DNA from: Trichostrongylus colubriformis
Lineage: Eukaryota; Nematoda; Chromadorea; Rhabditida; Trichostrongylidae
Assembly (NCBI GenBank): GCA_963978905.1
Contig: OZ022256.1
Coordinates: 348,501-412,500 of the forward strand
Length of the DNA: 64,000 bases
Reading direction: 5' to 3'
This document shows, piece after piece, positions 24,690 to 36,362 of this stretch (its first letter is position 1; every line of letters starts with the position of its first letter). The position numbers and the translations under genes were made by a program. Under the pieces are notes generated by a model. That model was not told the DNA's origin. It searched no databases and saw only the letters and a list, made by a program, of their open reading frames with translations.

Positions 24690-24850
24690 GCGAAGTGGCT
24701 CGCCAATGAGGTGTCGCAGGTAAACTTGGACCCCTCGTTACTCGCTTCAGAATGCCATTTAGCAATTTTGGTTATCATAGTTATAATCACCGTTCGAAGC
24801 CCTATCGATCCTCCCGGATCTCATTTCAAAGTTCCAGAAGTAAAAAACCT
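24690..24850 (-). repeat. Partial inverted copy of the SINE-like composite repeat
   Basis: On the minus strand it reads cttctggaactttgaaatgaga, gatcgatagggct, aaccaaaattgctaaatgg, gaagcgagtaacgaggggtc, in the same order as the 5' half of the copies at 10540 and 23775. Confidence 0.55.
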
Positions 24851-24859
24851 TCCCTAGTT

Positions 24860-25380
24860 AGTGGCACTTGCCTTCCAACGCTCCTTATCAAATCTTATCG
24901 AGCGTTATCCAATCGGATAACTCACCATTGTTGCCTCCGTCCCCCCTCCACACCCCCTTAGAACACCTGTGACCGTAAACACTCAAGGGTCAGCACGAAA
25001 GGCGAGATGGATTTGGCGAAATTGGGATTTTGACGCTCTTTATGGAATCTTATCAACCGTTGTCACTTTGGATCAGCCACCATTAATGTCACCGCGCCAT
25101 CCTGGTAAATACCTGTGAGTGTCACCGCTCTAAAAGCAACGTAAGAGGCGAAACGAATTTGGTGACATTCGTCTTCCGAGCCTCCTTATCGGCCCTTTTC
25201 AGCTGCTATCACCTTTGGTCCACCACCACTGGAATTCCCTCATCACCCCCTATATCCCTATATTATTTGTAAAATTCGAGTTCCCGGCTTTGCTGCGACG
25301 CAAGATATGAGTTTCCTGACAAACAGTCGGACACACACAGACAGACAAACATACTTAGCGGACTATATATAGTAGTACTG
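24860..25380 (+). repeat. Three diverged ~160-bp units with a GACAGACA...TATATATAG tail
   Basis: Units begin cgctccttatca, cgctctttatgg and gcctccttatcg (about 24878, 25035 and 25180), each followed by a 'caccatt' or 'accactgg' block. The array ends cacacacagacagacaaac then ggactatatatagtag. Reverse-orientation relatives lie at about 50280-50720 and 52790-53050. Confidence 0.5.
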
Positions 25381-26010
25381 GGAAAGGTGCTAGTGACTGA
25401 GGATGCAGTCCTCATTTCCATTGAAGGTAACCTCAGAGTTATCATTGAGGTGATTTCCAACTATCAAATGCATAATTTCATATTTAAGTAAGTTATAAAC
25501 TTAAATGGTGCTCTTCGGACCTATTCGAAAATGCCTCATCTTGAAAAGAAGCCTGTCACATACGAACTGGGCTGTACGAGACTTGAGAAATCTGTAGTCC
25601 ATGAAGGCTGCCTCACATGAAGCTTAAATTTTTTTGAATTAGATCTTTGAAACTATTCCCATCTTATGCGTACTTTTAAAGCTCCGTACTAGAATAAATA
25701 AACAGAAGTCTTTTAATGATTCAGGTGAGGCACTTGGGTAATAACAGCGCGCTCCCGTTTTCAAAGGTATGTACTTTGATTTGGTCACAACTCGTTTTCT
25801 TCAAGTTGTGTTCAGCGAAGAATGCGCACGCGTATCGCTATGAGTGCGTCTGAATGGATCGAGACCGACACGGGAGAAGGCATTGGTCGTCCCGCCTCCC
25901 CATCCCTCCCCCCGTCCAGTCACTACAGTCGCGTCTACTCTTGCTCAGTTAAGTTCTTACTCACTGCTCCCTTTTGCTCGTTGGCGGAGCTAGCCGTGGG
26001 AATTCACCAA
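25381..26010 (+). other. Upstream region of the PTR gene
   Basis: Presumed promoter and 5' leader. An acceptor-like ttgctcag ends at 25948 and could be a site for cis-splicing or, as nematodes commonly do, spliced-leader trans-splicing. No TATA-type or other element can be assigned with confidence. Confidence 0.35.
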
Positions 26011-26127
26011 ATGGCTGCCCATAGTGAGGCCACAGTAGTGGTCCCACCGGCTTTCATCAGACTGCTCAACTACTGTTTCCGAGAACTCGGATTCTTTGTC
26101 GCCGATCATGATAAGCTTGTTATCGTG
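26011..26127 (+). CDS. PTR gene exon 1 (residues 1-39)
   Basis: ATG at 26011 starts MAAHSEATVVVPPAF and continues through NYCFRELGFFVADHD to KLVIV at a consensus donor (gtgagc, 26128). The FRELGFFVADHD segment is the family's short N-terminal motif just before TM1. The frame is open further upstream to an ATG at 25822, but that extension is low-complexity and lacks family likeness, so the later ATG is preferred. Ends in phase 0. Confidence 0.85.
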
Positions 26128-29100
26128 GTGAGCTTTTTCGTAATACATCTGAACTTTTGCATGGATTGTGCTTTTTCCATTCGGCTCCATTTCCCGTTCT
26201 TATTCTCCCACTTGTTGTATGAGGGACAATTTTGGCCTGATTCGCAATACACCGCTAACATGACATTCTTCAATTAAGTTATTCACATAGTACATGCCTC
26301 TTTTTGCAATGACATTCATCGGATATAAAATGAGAATTAACCGGCTCAATTCGAAACTCAACTCAAATAAATTGAAAGTGTTACTGCTTGCGCTACAGAT
26401 ATAACGAAGGGTATGTACAGCTACTCAAAAAATTGATGTTACCAGTTAAAGCTACGCGATGTACCTCGAGCGTCGTTCGGGCTCACTAGGAGCGGGCCAC
26501 GCATAAGATAATTAAACAGGGGTTGTTCAGCATGTGGTCTGACGAATACAGTGAGCAACGAACACTTATGCGGCTGGACCCATCCATAGGTGCGGCCCAT
26601 TAGTTATGGAGGTTGAAGTTTCGTGAACCTGATAAACCCTTGATGGTGCGGCCCATTCACTGGCCCTCTGCCCACCAGATGATACCGACCGAGCTATAGT
26701 GGAAGACTTGCTATCGCTTTTAGCTCACTTTCCTTTGATTGACCTGGCCTAACCAGTTTTTCTGGCATTCATCACATCTGCGCGCTTTTCTGTGCTGGCA
26801 CCTAGTGCGGCGTCAGCACACTGCGCAGTGACTTCGGGTACACCAAGAAAGAACCATATCCTTAGATTGATACTGCTAACCATTTAGTTGCATCTCCGTG
26901 AGTGATTGTTTTTCTCTGTCATAATCACTCATTTGTGGACGAACAGACAGGCATACATACTTATATACTGACATACCGGCATACAGACAGAGATACCAAC
27001 AGACGTACATCCGACATGAGACAAACAGACACATGAAGTTAGTGGCTTTTACGACAACGATAAAAAAATGCAGTGCATAATAGAATGATCTGATTTTGAT
27101 AATGCTGCTTTTCGCAAGTCTGTGATGCTGATATATCTATGTACTGTATTTTTTTTTATCAATATCCTTTGTTTTGTTATTCCTGGCCAGCGCTCGTACT
27201 TCTTTTTGCCTGTTCTCTCGTATTCAGCACTCGGAAAAAGGAACCATTGTATAATGTCCATTCCTGCTTGTTGGTGTTGATTACAATAACCACCATCTTT
27301 GTCTCCATATTTCGGTCGCGTACCCGAGACAGAGCTCCTGTGGACATGCCGTTGACACTGCAGGAACAACGAGTGCATGCATTTTCTTCGCTTATGCCTT
27401 TGATCGAACAGCAGGAGGTTCTCAGTCCTACATCACTTATCAAGACACGATGTAGACAAATGAAATGAAATCGAACTAATCGTCATGAAATGGGTGTTCG
27501 CATTCCTGCACGTGGTGAACCAGAAAATTGCGACTCAAGCATTCGATTGCCTGTCACGTTACCGTTTCTTATTTCTTTGGTGCTAGGTTGCTGAAGTGTT
27601 GCTAATCGATCATTTATTCTAGTTTATAGGAAGTGCCTAAACTTTAATATGGCAGGCGTGCTCTGGTTAAAGTGCTAGATTAACGCGCACCTCATCAGAA
27701 ATATGTATGGTGATAAATACCCTTTTATGACGAATCTGTCCATTGTCTTCAAAATCAGCACTCAGGCTTGTATCGCGCGACCATTCAATTTTCGGAAATC
27801 CCACAGGGAACGCTTTTGCAGGCATGGATCTTTTCTAAACAGATGAAGTGCAAGAGTATGAATCGTGCAGATTTGTACTGATGCGGCAAATGTGACCATG
27901 CATGAAACCATTAATGGGTGGATTACTAATTTTCCTTGAAATCTGGTGCGAATTCTACTTTATGATTTCAAAGCTATAACGGCACATTTGCACCTCATTA
28001 TATCGTCCCATTTCTGTCAGAGAAGTAGTCTCAGCAAATAGCTTTCCTTTTTCTGAGGTATGTCTATCGAAATTTGTGTCCAGTTTAGCCCCCGACCAAG
28101 AAGCTTATTGTTAGTCTTAAGTATTTTCTTCTGTCTGAGGCCATATTTTCAGTTAGCATTACGATGGTACGTAAAATCGGTTTACACTCATACATCCTTG
28201 ATTTCTAGACGTTGGGGATCTTTTCAAAATCGCAGTTCACGATAATCTTCGTGCCTCGTCATCCATAAAGGCTGGGGTAGCTAAAGAACACAAAGGAGAA
28301 GGAAAACAAAGAAAACTTCCAAAAACCTTGAAAATGAGATGTTCCTGACCTATGGCTTCGACGAGTTTGCAGCCTAGAAGTAAGCATTTGGACAGGTTTT
28401 CAAACGATAATGTAATCCGATAAGTTTGCTGTTTTTGTGGTCCTGTCTTATCTCCCGGTCTTGTCTCATCGCAGTCGATATAATATTTCTTATGCACGTA
28501 TATGCCACCTCACTCGTGAATCATAGATGAGTATGAGAGACGGTGGCCGCCACCTCATTTACTGGTTCTTTACTCGTTTGACACTAACTATCTTGCTGCG
28601 GTGACGGCACACTCTTTGTCGTTGTCGAAGGGCCTATCTGTTAGCCGACGAAGCCGATGAAGCCAAGCCATATTACCGTGAACTGTGCCTTTAATTCTCA
28701 TGGTTGTCAGTTATGTCTACGTAGATGAAGTCAGTAGTAAGAGTGAAGCGCCGTTGCGCTGCACAGATTGATCGCCCGTACGCCGTGGAGGGCGGGCAAC
28801 CTTCCCTGCTTGGCTTGCTTTGCCTCGTCTGCACCAGTCCCTTGAACAAGGTATAGGGCGCGAAAGCATGTTCTCGATGAAGTGTAAAAATGTTGACAGA
28901 CCCAAGAAAATTACCTGATGACAAACCCACGAAATTTATCACTATCAGTGCCTCTGATAAACCACTGTTTTCTGTGAGGTGGCATTAGAGGTAGACAATG
29001 TGATTCATGGATTGAAGCTCCTATTTTGGTTCAAATCTACTTTGAAAACACTATTTAATGATGCTCAAATCAAATTACGGTGATCGTCTTGTACTTTTAT

Positions 29101-29712
29101 ACTTACGTTTTTGATTTTTTGCGGGATTCTCAGCGTTCAATTATAATATTTCCTGATAAGTCCTACCAAACGAGTATCTTTCAACGGTGCTACTATTCCG
29201 CGACGTTTTTTATCACCTCCTCGAAATTTCCATGTGTTCTATCACCACTCCAGTGATCACCTGTAGTTCAAAATATTTCAGAAAGAGATTTTCATTCCAT
29301 CCACAGTTTACATTTATCTCTACAAGATTGCTGTCAGCAACTACAGAACATTACATAGTGTGACCATTTGTAGACAGGGCATACTGCAAGATGATAGCAC
29401 TGGAGCATAGTTTCGAAGTCAGGATTAACTAAAAATATGGAGTTTGTATCCCACATGTGATAAGCACGCAATAACTCAACCCTCCACTTGGCGCCTCCAT
29501 GTTTCTCTTGACTTTTCATCGAAAACTATGTGGCGGATTCTCCAGTGGTTCATCTGTCATTTTGAAGTGTTGATGTGGAGAACGAGTAGCATACGATCGT
29601 AAGACTCGTTTACTGCCGCAGAGTACCGAGGCGGTTTCTGTGGGTATGAAAAACGTACTGATTTGCTCTCTCCCATTCTAGAACTCATCTAAACGGACTG
29701 ATGACATTAATA
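26128..29712 (+). other. PTR intron 1, first part: repeats and unassigned sequence
   Basis: Contains a GACA/CATA-rich tract (26935-27040) that ends a dispersed repeat beginning near 26500. After that I see nothing identifiable until the mariner at 29713. Open frames near 27049-27470 occur on both strands and have no domain. Confidence 0.4.
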
Positions 29713-30593
29713 TTAGGTTGTCCCAAAAGTCTTGTCATATTTTTTTCGATCATCACTTTTTATTTATTTTTCGTCCAACAAATAATAATTAGGCAACAAA
29801 GTATTGACCATTGTTATCGGCAACCCTCTGCCACTTTATAGGAAAATCGTTGATTCCCTTCTCCCAGAACTCTGGGTTCTGAGAGTCGAAGAAGTCAGCG
29901 ATCGCCTTCGCAAGCAAGTCATAATCAACGAATTTTCTCTTGGCCATGAAGGATTCGAGAGGGTGGGTAAGGTGATAGCCAGAAGGGGCAATGTCTGGAG
30001 AATATGAAGGGTGGGGCAGCACATCCCAGCCGAGCTCCTATAACTTAGCCTGGGTACTTATCGCGAAATGGGAGCGGGCGTCGTCATGAAGAAGGGTGAC
30101 CGCGGACTTTTCCGGCACTTTTCTCGAACATCGACGACGAGTGCTGGAGCTGGTGGGGGCATACGGTAGCGGTGACTGTCTCGCCTTGTACCAGCACCTC
30201 GCGGAAAAGCATTCCTTCCTCGTCCTGGAACCAGCACAGTCCCAAGCGTGGTTTGTCTTTCATGTCAATCTCGCCGTTGCAGAAGCTGATGAACCAGCGG
30301 CGCACAGTCACGTAGCTCACACATCCCTTGCCCAATGCAGCGCTGATGGAGTGGCAAGCTTCCGTCGTTTTGGTGCCGCAAGACCGCTCATAATAGATGA
30401 CACCGCGAGTTGGGTGGGTATCGACAACGGGCATTGTAGCTCTCTCCACGGGATCTGGTGGGACAATATATATTTTCCTAGAAAGCTTAGCGAACGTTCT
30501 ACCATATTCCTGAACCGCCTGACCTGCCTCGAAGTGAACAAGAGTTACTGATTTTGTTTGGGAAAATATGACAAGTCTTTTGGGACAACCTAA
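29713..30593 (-). mobile_element. Internally deleted mariner, 881 bp (TTAGGTTGTCCCAAAAG family)
   Basis: Termini TTAGGTTGTCCCAAAAGTCT and the inverted TTAGGTTGTCCCAAAAGACT match over about 31 bp with one difference, with TA at 29711-29712 and 30594-30595. Same family as 39046-40295 and 53582-54874 but about 0.37-0.4 kb shorter through an internal deletion. Confidence 0.9.
29789..30449 (-). pseudogene. Mariner transposase, deleted and frameshifted
   Basis: The N-terminal half on the minus strand (from about 30449) carries the helix-turn-helix region VSYVTVRRWFISF and KDKPR. It then jumps to GLCWFQDEEGMLF ... QGETVTATV, so the block with the first catalytic Asp is gone. The C-terminal half is in another frame (HPSYSPDIAPSGYHL, ending NNGQYFVA); the third catalytic Asp is replaced by Gly. 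Inactive. Confidence 0.75.
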
Positions 30594-31494
30594 TATATTC
30601 GCATGAGCAACTGCGATGATCCTTGCGTTTTGATCACATTTTGACTGTGGTAGCTATGATACCGAAATGCTCATTGTTTTCGCTGAATCTTTACTTACGT
30701 GTGCGCCATGGAACCGACCAGTGTTTGTGGGACGATGTGATTTGCAAATAGGGTGAACGAAGGGTTAATTGGTCACAGCGAAGTGCTGCTTTTTTCCAAG
30801 TGGCAGCTCTCGGATCCTCTCAAACCTCCATGGTATCATTCTCTTCAGTGCTCATTGAACCTTATATGGGAGGCTGAATAACAAGACTCGTATCTCCTGG
30901 TTAAAAACGAGACAGCTCGCAGCAGGTGTAGTACAAATGGTAACAGCGAATCACTTAACCATACTGAAGAGAATTGTTGAATTATAAGTCCAAGAATGAA
31001 ATCTAGAGTCAACGCTGCTCCTTTCCACAGTTGGGTGAGACCTCATATATTTGAGAAAATCGACGAAGTATGCTCTATCTCATTCTGACAACTGAAATTT
31101 GATGAAGTCCCAGAGCAGCGTACACAAGGACTTTTTGAAGTTTAGCAGGCGATACATATGCATCATCCTAATATCATCGACTCCTCGTACTGCAAGCTTC
31201 TTGTGATGATACATTGATAACATTGCATGGAATATATCCATGAGTATTGACCCTTGTACAAACTGACGCATTTTTGGACATCATATGGCTAGGAAGTAGA
31301 GGCATTCAGAAGAATTTCTCCATTAATATCAATGATTTTGATCTTACATCCCATATGCAAATCTGAGGCGACGTAAGGAATGGCAATCCGCGGGAAAACG
31401 CTGGTAGATAACTATCGTTAATTCTGCTGTGGAATTTCTAATTATAATTAAGATCCTCCTGAAATCCACGCTCAACATGTTCATTTGAAATATA
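30594..31494 (+). other. PTR intron 1, no feature seen
   Basis: Non-coding spacer between two transposons. Confidence 0.35.
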
Positions 31495-32104
31495 CAGGGG
31501 ATGCCAAAAGGAGAGTCACTTTGCTCGCGGCTCGCATCCGCCAAGTATACAATACAGAGGGCAAAGAAAGAGATTAAGGTGATGGGGCAAAATATTACTG
31601 GAGTGTTCTTCTAAAAGCAGGAGCAAGCTGAAGCTTACCACTTCCAAGTCATGAAAATATGGAGCCTTCAATCGGCACAGTCGGGCTTTACACCTACGGC
31701 ATCAGGATCCGCCTCAAACAGCGGAGCCAGCTTCCATGGTGGATCTATCGTGGAAAGCTTCCTAGCGACTGGCCCTCCGGTTCATGAAAGTCACTGTGTT
31801 CTCGCTGCTTGGACAACGCCGCTATGATCCGAAGTGCCTTTTTCATGCCTCAAATCCGCCTCCGGAGGGGTTTCAATGGTAATGGTACGTCTCAAAATCT
31901 CGGATTTGCCGAGTTGAGGTGACACACCATGCACACATGGAAGAAGACCGATCCTGCTCGTGCAGAAGGCTGTCACGGAGTTTAGTGATAGTGTAAAGTG
32001 TGATCTTAGATTCAGGTATGAATATACCTCGTCAAAATCTGCTAAAGTTTGATCAATATAGGGTTGAAAGTGGAGGAGAAAAAGTGACTTTTTGGCATCT
32101 CCTG
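31495..32104. mobile_element. 610-bp DNA element with CAGGGGATGCC inverted ends
   Basis: The left end TACAGGGGATGCCAAAAGG matches the inverted right end CAGGAGATGCCAAAAAGTCA. The left 320 bp matches 15823-16150. Insertion next to TA suggests a Tc1/mariner-superfamily non-autonomous element. No transposase. Confidence 0.65.
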
Positions 32105-32799
32105 GATATCCCCCTTACAGAATCTTTTTTTCTAGTGCAATATATCTTTCCGTAACTCTGGTGAACGCACTATGGAAAATGCGATGGCTACAGTCATTCA
32201 GTAATATCGACCGGTTCTTTTTCGTGTAAAACAATTGTTTGGGATCATCGAACTAGTTTTGGTACCAAAAGTACGTAAACACACGTTTTTGTAAGCAATG
32301 TGGTATCGAAAAACATTTGGTTAACCACTGCTCGATATTAAAAGGGTGCCTTTCTGTCTTCTTTGTTTCTCTTTAAATTTGTATTCAACGCCTAGCCTCG
32401 AGATTTGACCAAAATCATTGTTCTTTCAATACTGCTAATTTCTAGCAACCTCCTTCCACGAGCGGACGAGGGTGCGTAAAGCACTACAAGGGGGCACCGG
32501 CAGACCAGCTTGACCACAATGACCATGGCCTGATTCTGATTACTATCAGAATGCGTCTTGAGAGCAAGTTCAAAACTCCCTGCTAAATTTCCGGAAAGGC
32601 TCTGTGAATGGAGATGAGCGGACTCGTTATTGGTTGAAGAGAACATTGATAACTGACAGTGCATTATGAGAGGCGGTGGGGTGGATGACGCTGTACATCC
32701 CTAGGAATCTGGTCACGACTTGAGATCCTTGATGCGCGCCTTCCTCCACTTTTTGTCCATAATCTCGTATGAGCTCACAAAGAAATCCCTGACTACAAT

Positions 32800-33640
32800 C
32801 CCTACTATATATATATAAAACGCTTCGTCTGTCTGTCCCTTTGTCCGTCCCTCCGTCTGTCACGAAATGAGGTATTATATGAAAAACGACCTGTGACATG
32901 GGGACAAGTGTTGTATGGGTAGGGCATGGGACAGGAAGTAAAGGCCACACATGGGCCAACTTAAGCTCCGCCAACGTGGGGCGAGGCGTGCACTGGAATG
33001 TTTGGTTTTCAGCCCGAAAATTGTTGATTGCGTTCGGACGTGCTCCAAACGCAGGTAGAAGATGGATTAGGTCAGCGATGAGTTTCTGAAAGTCAGGAAA
33101 GAATGCAGAGCACAGTGGGCGGAGCATTTAAAGTGGTGGGCGTAGCCTGGACGCTACATGAAAACCGACCTGTGGAGATGGGGACAAATGTGGTATGGGT
33201 AGGGCATGGGACACTAAGTTAAGACCACACATGGACCAAGTTAAGCTCCGCCCATAGTGGACGGGGCCGCCGTGGAATGTTCAAAAATTGTTGATTAGGT
33301 TCGAATGTGCCCCAGACGTAGGGAGAAGATGGATTAAGGTCAAGGATGAGTTTCTGAAGTTCAAGGAAGAATGCAGGGCACACTGGGCGGAGCATTTGAA
33401 GTGGTGGGCGGAGCTTGGACGTTACATGAAAAACGACCTGTGGAGATGGGGACAAATGTGGTATGGGTAGGGCGTGGGACACTAAGTAAAGACCACACAT
33501 GGACCAAGTCAAGCTCCGCCCATCTGTGGAGATAGGGACAAATTTGGATGGGTAGAACATGGAACAATAGATGAAGACCACACATGGACCAATTTGAGCT
33601 CCATCCACGGTGGGCTGGGTGTTCACTGAAATACTCTGTC
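32800..33640 (-). repeat. Tandem array of ~275-bp repeat units with (GACA)n tail
   Basis: 'gacctgtg.agatggggac' starts a unit at about 32889, 33168 and 33437, and a truncated fourth begins near 33523. Each holds 'accacacatggaccaa.tt.agctccgccca' and, in the two longer units, gaagatggatta and gcagagcacagtgggcggagcat-type blocks. The left edge is the inverted tail ctactatatatatataaaacgcttcg plus a tgtctgtccctttgtccgtcc run. Long minus-strand open frames here are products of the repeat, not genes. Confidence 0.7.
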
Positions 33641-34552
33641 CTTAAGGAAAAGAGCAATACAGGCCGACCTATTGACGCATATGGTGTTTCGCGCACATTA
33701 GTGTGCGGAACCCACTGGTGTGCAAATGAGTAAGGGATTCGTGTTGCTTCTATCACTGGCGTATGGCAGGATATTTCGATGCACATTGTGGCACATTTGA
33801 GACTTTCTTTTAGATGCTTCCCATCTAAAACGTTTTACGCCTCGACTTTACCGCAGTTTTTGTCTACTCGCTGTGCTCACTGGCAAGAGTTGTATTGATT
33901 TGAAAACTTTGTGAAAATATAACGCATTTGTTCTCGAATGAGTGAAATTCTGAAACTGGATGTTTATCCTTTGTGACAAAACATCCTACTGGTGCAGGTT
34001 TTGAAAAAAAAAACCAAGAGTGAGTAGGGTAATTTCGGGATCCGTCTCTTCCAGATGCCAAATGAGTTCCGAGAACCCGAAAAGATGTACCTTTCAAGCC
34101 AAGGGGAAGGAAGCGAAATAAGCGCAAGAATACATGTCCGAATTCCTATACACCGGCAACGGTATCCATTACACCACCGCTCACAACGCGTTGCCATCAC
34201 TCCATGTTCTTCAGCCTACGTTGCCTTCATGACTTCGCTAGCACAGTCGTTTCGCAAAGTCAGAATGCAAAATTGAGTTCAGCCTCTCACGGTGCTTACT
34301 GCTTAGGCTGCTCAGAATATGCACATTACTGCTAATGGCACGTGTGACCTTTCTTTGCTGAAATATGGAGTTGGATATGTTGGAAGATAGGGAGATACAG
34401 TCGGAATGAAGCTGTCACCAGAAGAGAATTCCCAGATTGCTTGGTTAAACATTGCCACCACATACTTGATTCCACTTACATTTTTCAAAATTATATCTGA
34501 TCACCCCTCCACTTCATCTTACATTTTTTTCAGTGCTCATAGCTAGATTATA
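33641..34552 (+). other. PTR intron 1, no feature seen
   Basis: No identifiable repeat arm or coding potential apart from overlapping short frames. Confidence 0.35.
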
Positions 34553-35460
34553 TCAGGTTGGTGCAATTGAAATTGCCGTTTCGGCCACCCTTCTAAAAGA
34601 ACGTGTCTTTGCCCAAGACGCTTCGTTTGATACTTTAGTGTGGTATACCGATTTGAAGCTTGAGAGCCGGCCTTTACAGCTGTGCCACTTGTTTTTTCAA
34701 AGCACTCCATCTAATCGTTTTTCAGACCTTTAAAATGCTAGTGGAAAAAAGTCAAGTTCGAGCTATTTTGTTCTACGAATTCAAACTTCGTCGCAACGCA
34801 GCGGAAACAGCTCGAAATATTAATGAAGTTTTTGGAGAAGGAACGCTCAACGACCGTACAGCTCGGCATTGGTTTGAGAAATTTCGAAGCGGATGCGAGA
34901 GCTTCGAAGATGAGGTAAGAGGGCATCGACCTTCGGCGATAGACGACGAAGACCTTCATTACAACTTCATGGATCCTGGCGAAACGATAACAGCTGAAAA
35001 GTACTGCCAGGAACTCGACGCCATGCATCGAAAGCTTCAGGTGCTCCGACCAAGTTTAACTAATCGAAAGGGACCCATACTCCTACACGACAACGCGAGA
35101 CCACACATCTCTCGCATGACCTTGGAAAAGCTAAACGAGCTAGGTTACGAAACCCTACCACACCCAGCCTACTCCCCAGACCTCTCCCCCACGGACTACC
35201 ATTTCTTCAGACATCTCGACAATTTCCTGAAGGAGAAGGTCTTCAGCAATCAAGGAGCTGCTCGATCTGCTTTCGAGGATTTCATTGCTTCCAAGAATCT
35301 TGATTTTTATGCTAGCGGTATGAGCAAACTTGTTTCTCGTTGGGAAAGATGTGTAGAATGTAAAGGGTCTTATTTTGACTGATAAACTTTATTTGGTCAT
35401 GAGATATGTTGATTTGAAGAATAGCTGTGGCAAACGGCAATTTCAATTGCACCAACCTAA
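34553..35460 (+). mobile_element. 908-bp mariner with open transposase frame
   Basis: Ends TCAGGTTGGTGCAATTGAAA and inverted TTAGGTTGGTGCAATTGAAA, flanked by TA at 34551-34552 and 35461-35462. TIR about 28 bp. Short for a mariner because of an internal deletion in the transposase gene. Confidence 0.9.
34735..35382 (+). CDS. Mariner transposase, internally deleted but open (215 aa)
   Basis: ATG at 34735 (MLVEKSQVRAILFYEFK) opens a stop-free frame. The N-terminal paired helix-turn-helix region (about 1-65: ETARNINEVFGEG, RTARHWFEKFRSG) is followed at about residue 73 by an in-frame deletion junction, DDEDLHYNFMDPGETITAEK. Compared with a full mariner of about 340 aa, some 120 residues including the first catalytic Asp are absent. 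The rest is well kept: LLHDNARPH, then YSPDLSPTDYHFF exactly 34 residues on (DD34D spacing), ending VECKGSYFD. It cannot cut DNA in the normal way, but could still bind TIRs or dimerise. The frame is also open 25 codons upstream to 34660. Confidence 0.75.
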   Translation: MLVEKSQVRAILFYEFKLRRNAAETARNINEVFGEGTLNDRTARHWFEKFRSGCESFEDEVRGHRPSAIDDEDLHYNFMDPGETITAEKYCQELDAMHRKLQVLRPSLTNRKGPILLHDNARPHISRMTLEKLNELGYETLPHPAYSPDLSPTDYHFFRHLDNFLKEKVFSNQGAARSAFEDFIASKNLDFYASGMSKLVSRWERCVECKGSYFD

Positions 35461-35462
35461 TA

Positions 35463-36360
35463 GAATAGATAAGTTACCAATTGCGAATAAGCATGCATGC
35501 AGCATTACAAAATTCCACGTAGTTCAAAAGATGAAGTTAAAGTGATTCCGACGTTACTCAATCCCCTCTATGGGATGTGCCGCGCATTCTTGTTCCCCTC
35601 AGAATCGTGGTGGTAGGCGAATGCAGTTTGGCCTGGACAACCATTTGCGAGGGTCAGCCGATTATCAACCCGGTGCTTTCATCTTACCAGACGTCTGGCA
35701 CCAATTCACCCATCCCAGAGAGATGGAAGGCTTGTTGATCTGTGCGGGTGTTGATGCGGAATCTGAGCACCGCACCATGAGAGTGGGATGCGCGCCACCT
35801 GTCACTGCACCAACTCGGCTCTGAACCGCAACGAGCAGGATTCTTCGTAGTATGCATGCTTATTCGAGCTATGCACGGATAGTAAAGAATGAGAAGGAGC
35901 TCAATGAACATGTGCCACGGAATTCCTTACGTTTTCTTTTCGGATGAACCATGGAACGTTGACACTTGTATGGTGGAAGGAAACATTGTTGGGATAACAA
36001 GTTGTAACAACTGGTAGCGCTCTATTAAAAAGAGCCGATAACAAGTGTATTTGACGAAATCTGCTGCACAGCTCACTACTGTTGTACGAACACTATGACC
36101 GGTGTCAAATGACCGGTGGGTGAAAGGGATTAGCTCTCAGACTATCTGGGTGATAGAGCTCTCAGTGGTGAACTATTAGCTAGTAAACTTAATTTTGGTC
36201 TTTTTCTGCTAGGAAAAGCTTCTGTACAAGAAGCCCGGTGCAAGCCTTTCCAAGCAGCTAATTTTCTATAACTTTCTGCAGCCTTTCCTCGTATTTCTAA
36301 CACTTTGTTGATAAAGTCGCTATTAAACGTGCCATTGTCGAAGCGTTCAAACCACCGAGC
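35463..36360 (+). other. PTR intron 1, no feature seen
   Basis: Includes an open frame at 35570-35824 without a recognised domain or splice context. Confidence 0.3.
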
Positions 36361-36362
36361 TA

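Noticed and set aside
25822..26010. Earlier start for the PTR protein
   Set aside because: The frame is open but Ser/Pro-rich and unlike PTR N-termini; the ATG at 26011 puts the FRELGFFVADHD motif at the usual distance.
26930..27040. CRISPR-like array (repeated cagacagacat units)
   Set aside because: Irregular unit length and no distinct spacers; it is a GACA/CATA-type microsatellite tail.
27049..27468. Pair of ~109-codon frames on opposite strands
   Set aside because: Both strands are equally open, no domain or splice support; most likely chance.
32627..33786. Long overlapping minus-strand open frames (up to 166 codons)
   Set aside because: They follow the ~275-bp tandem repeat, repeat the same peptide in each unit and change frame between units, so they are repeat-derived.
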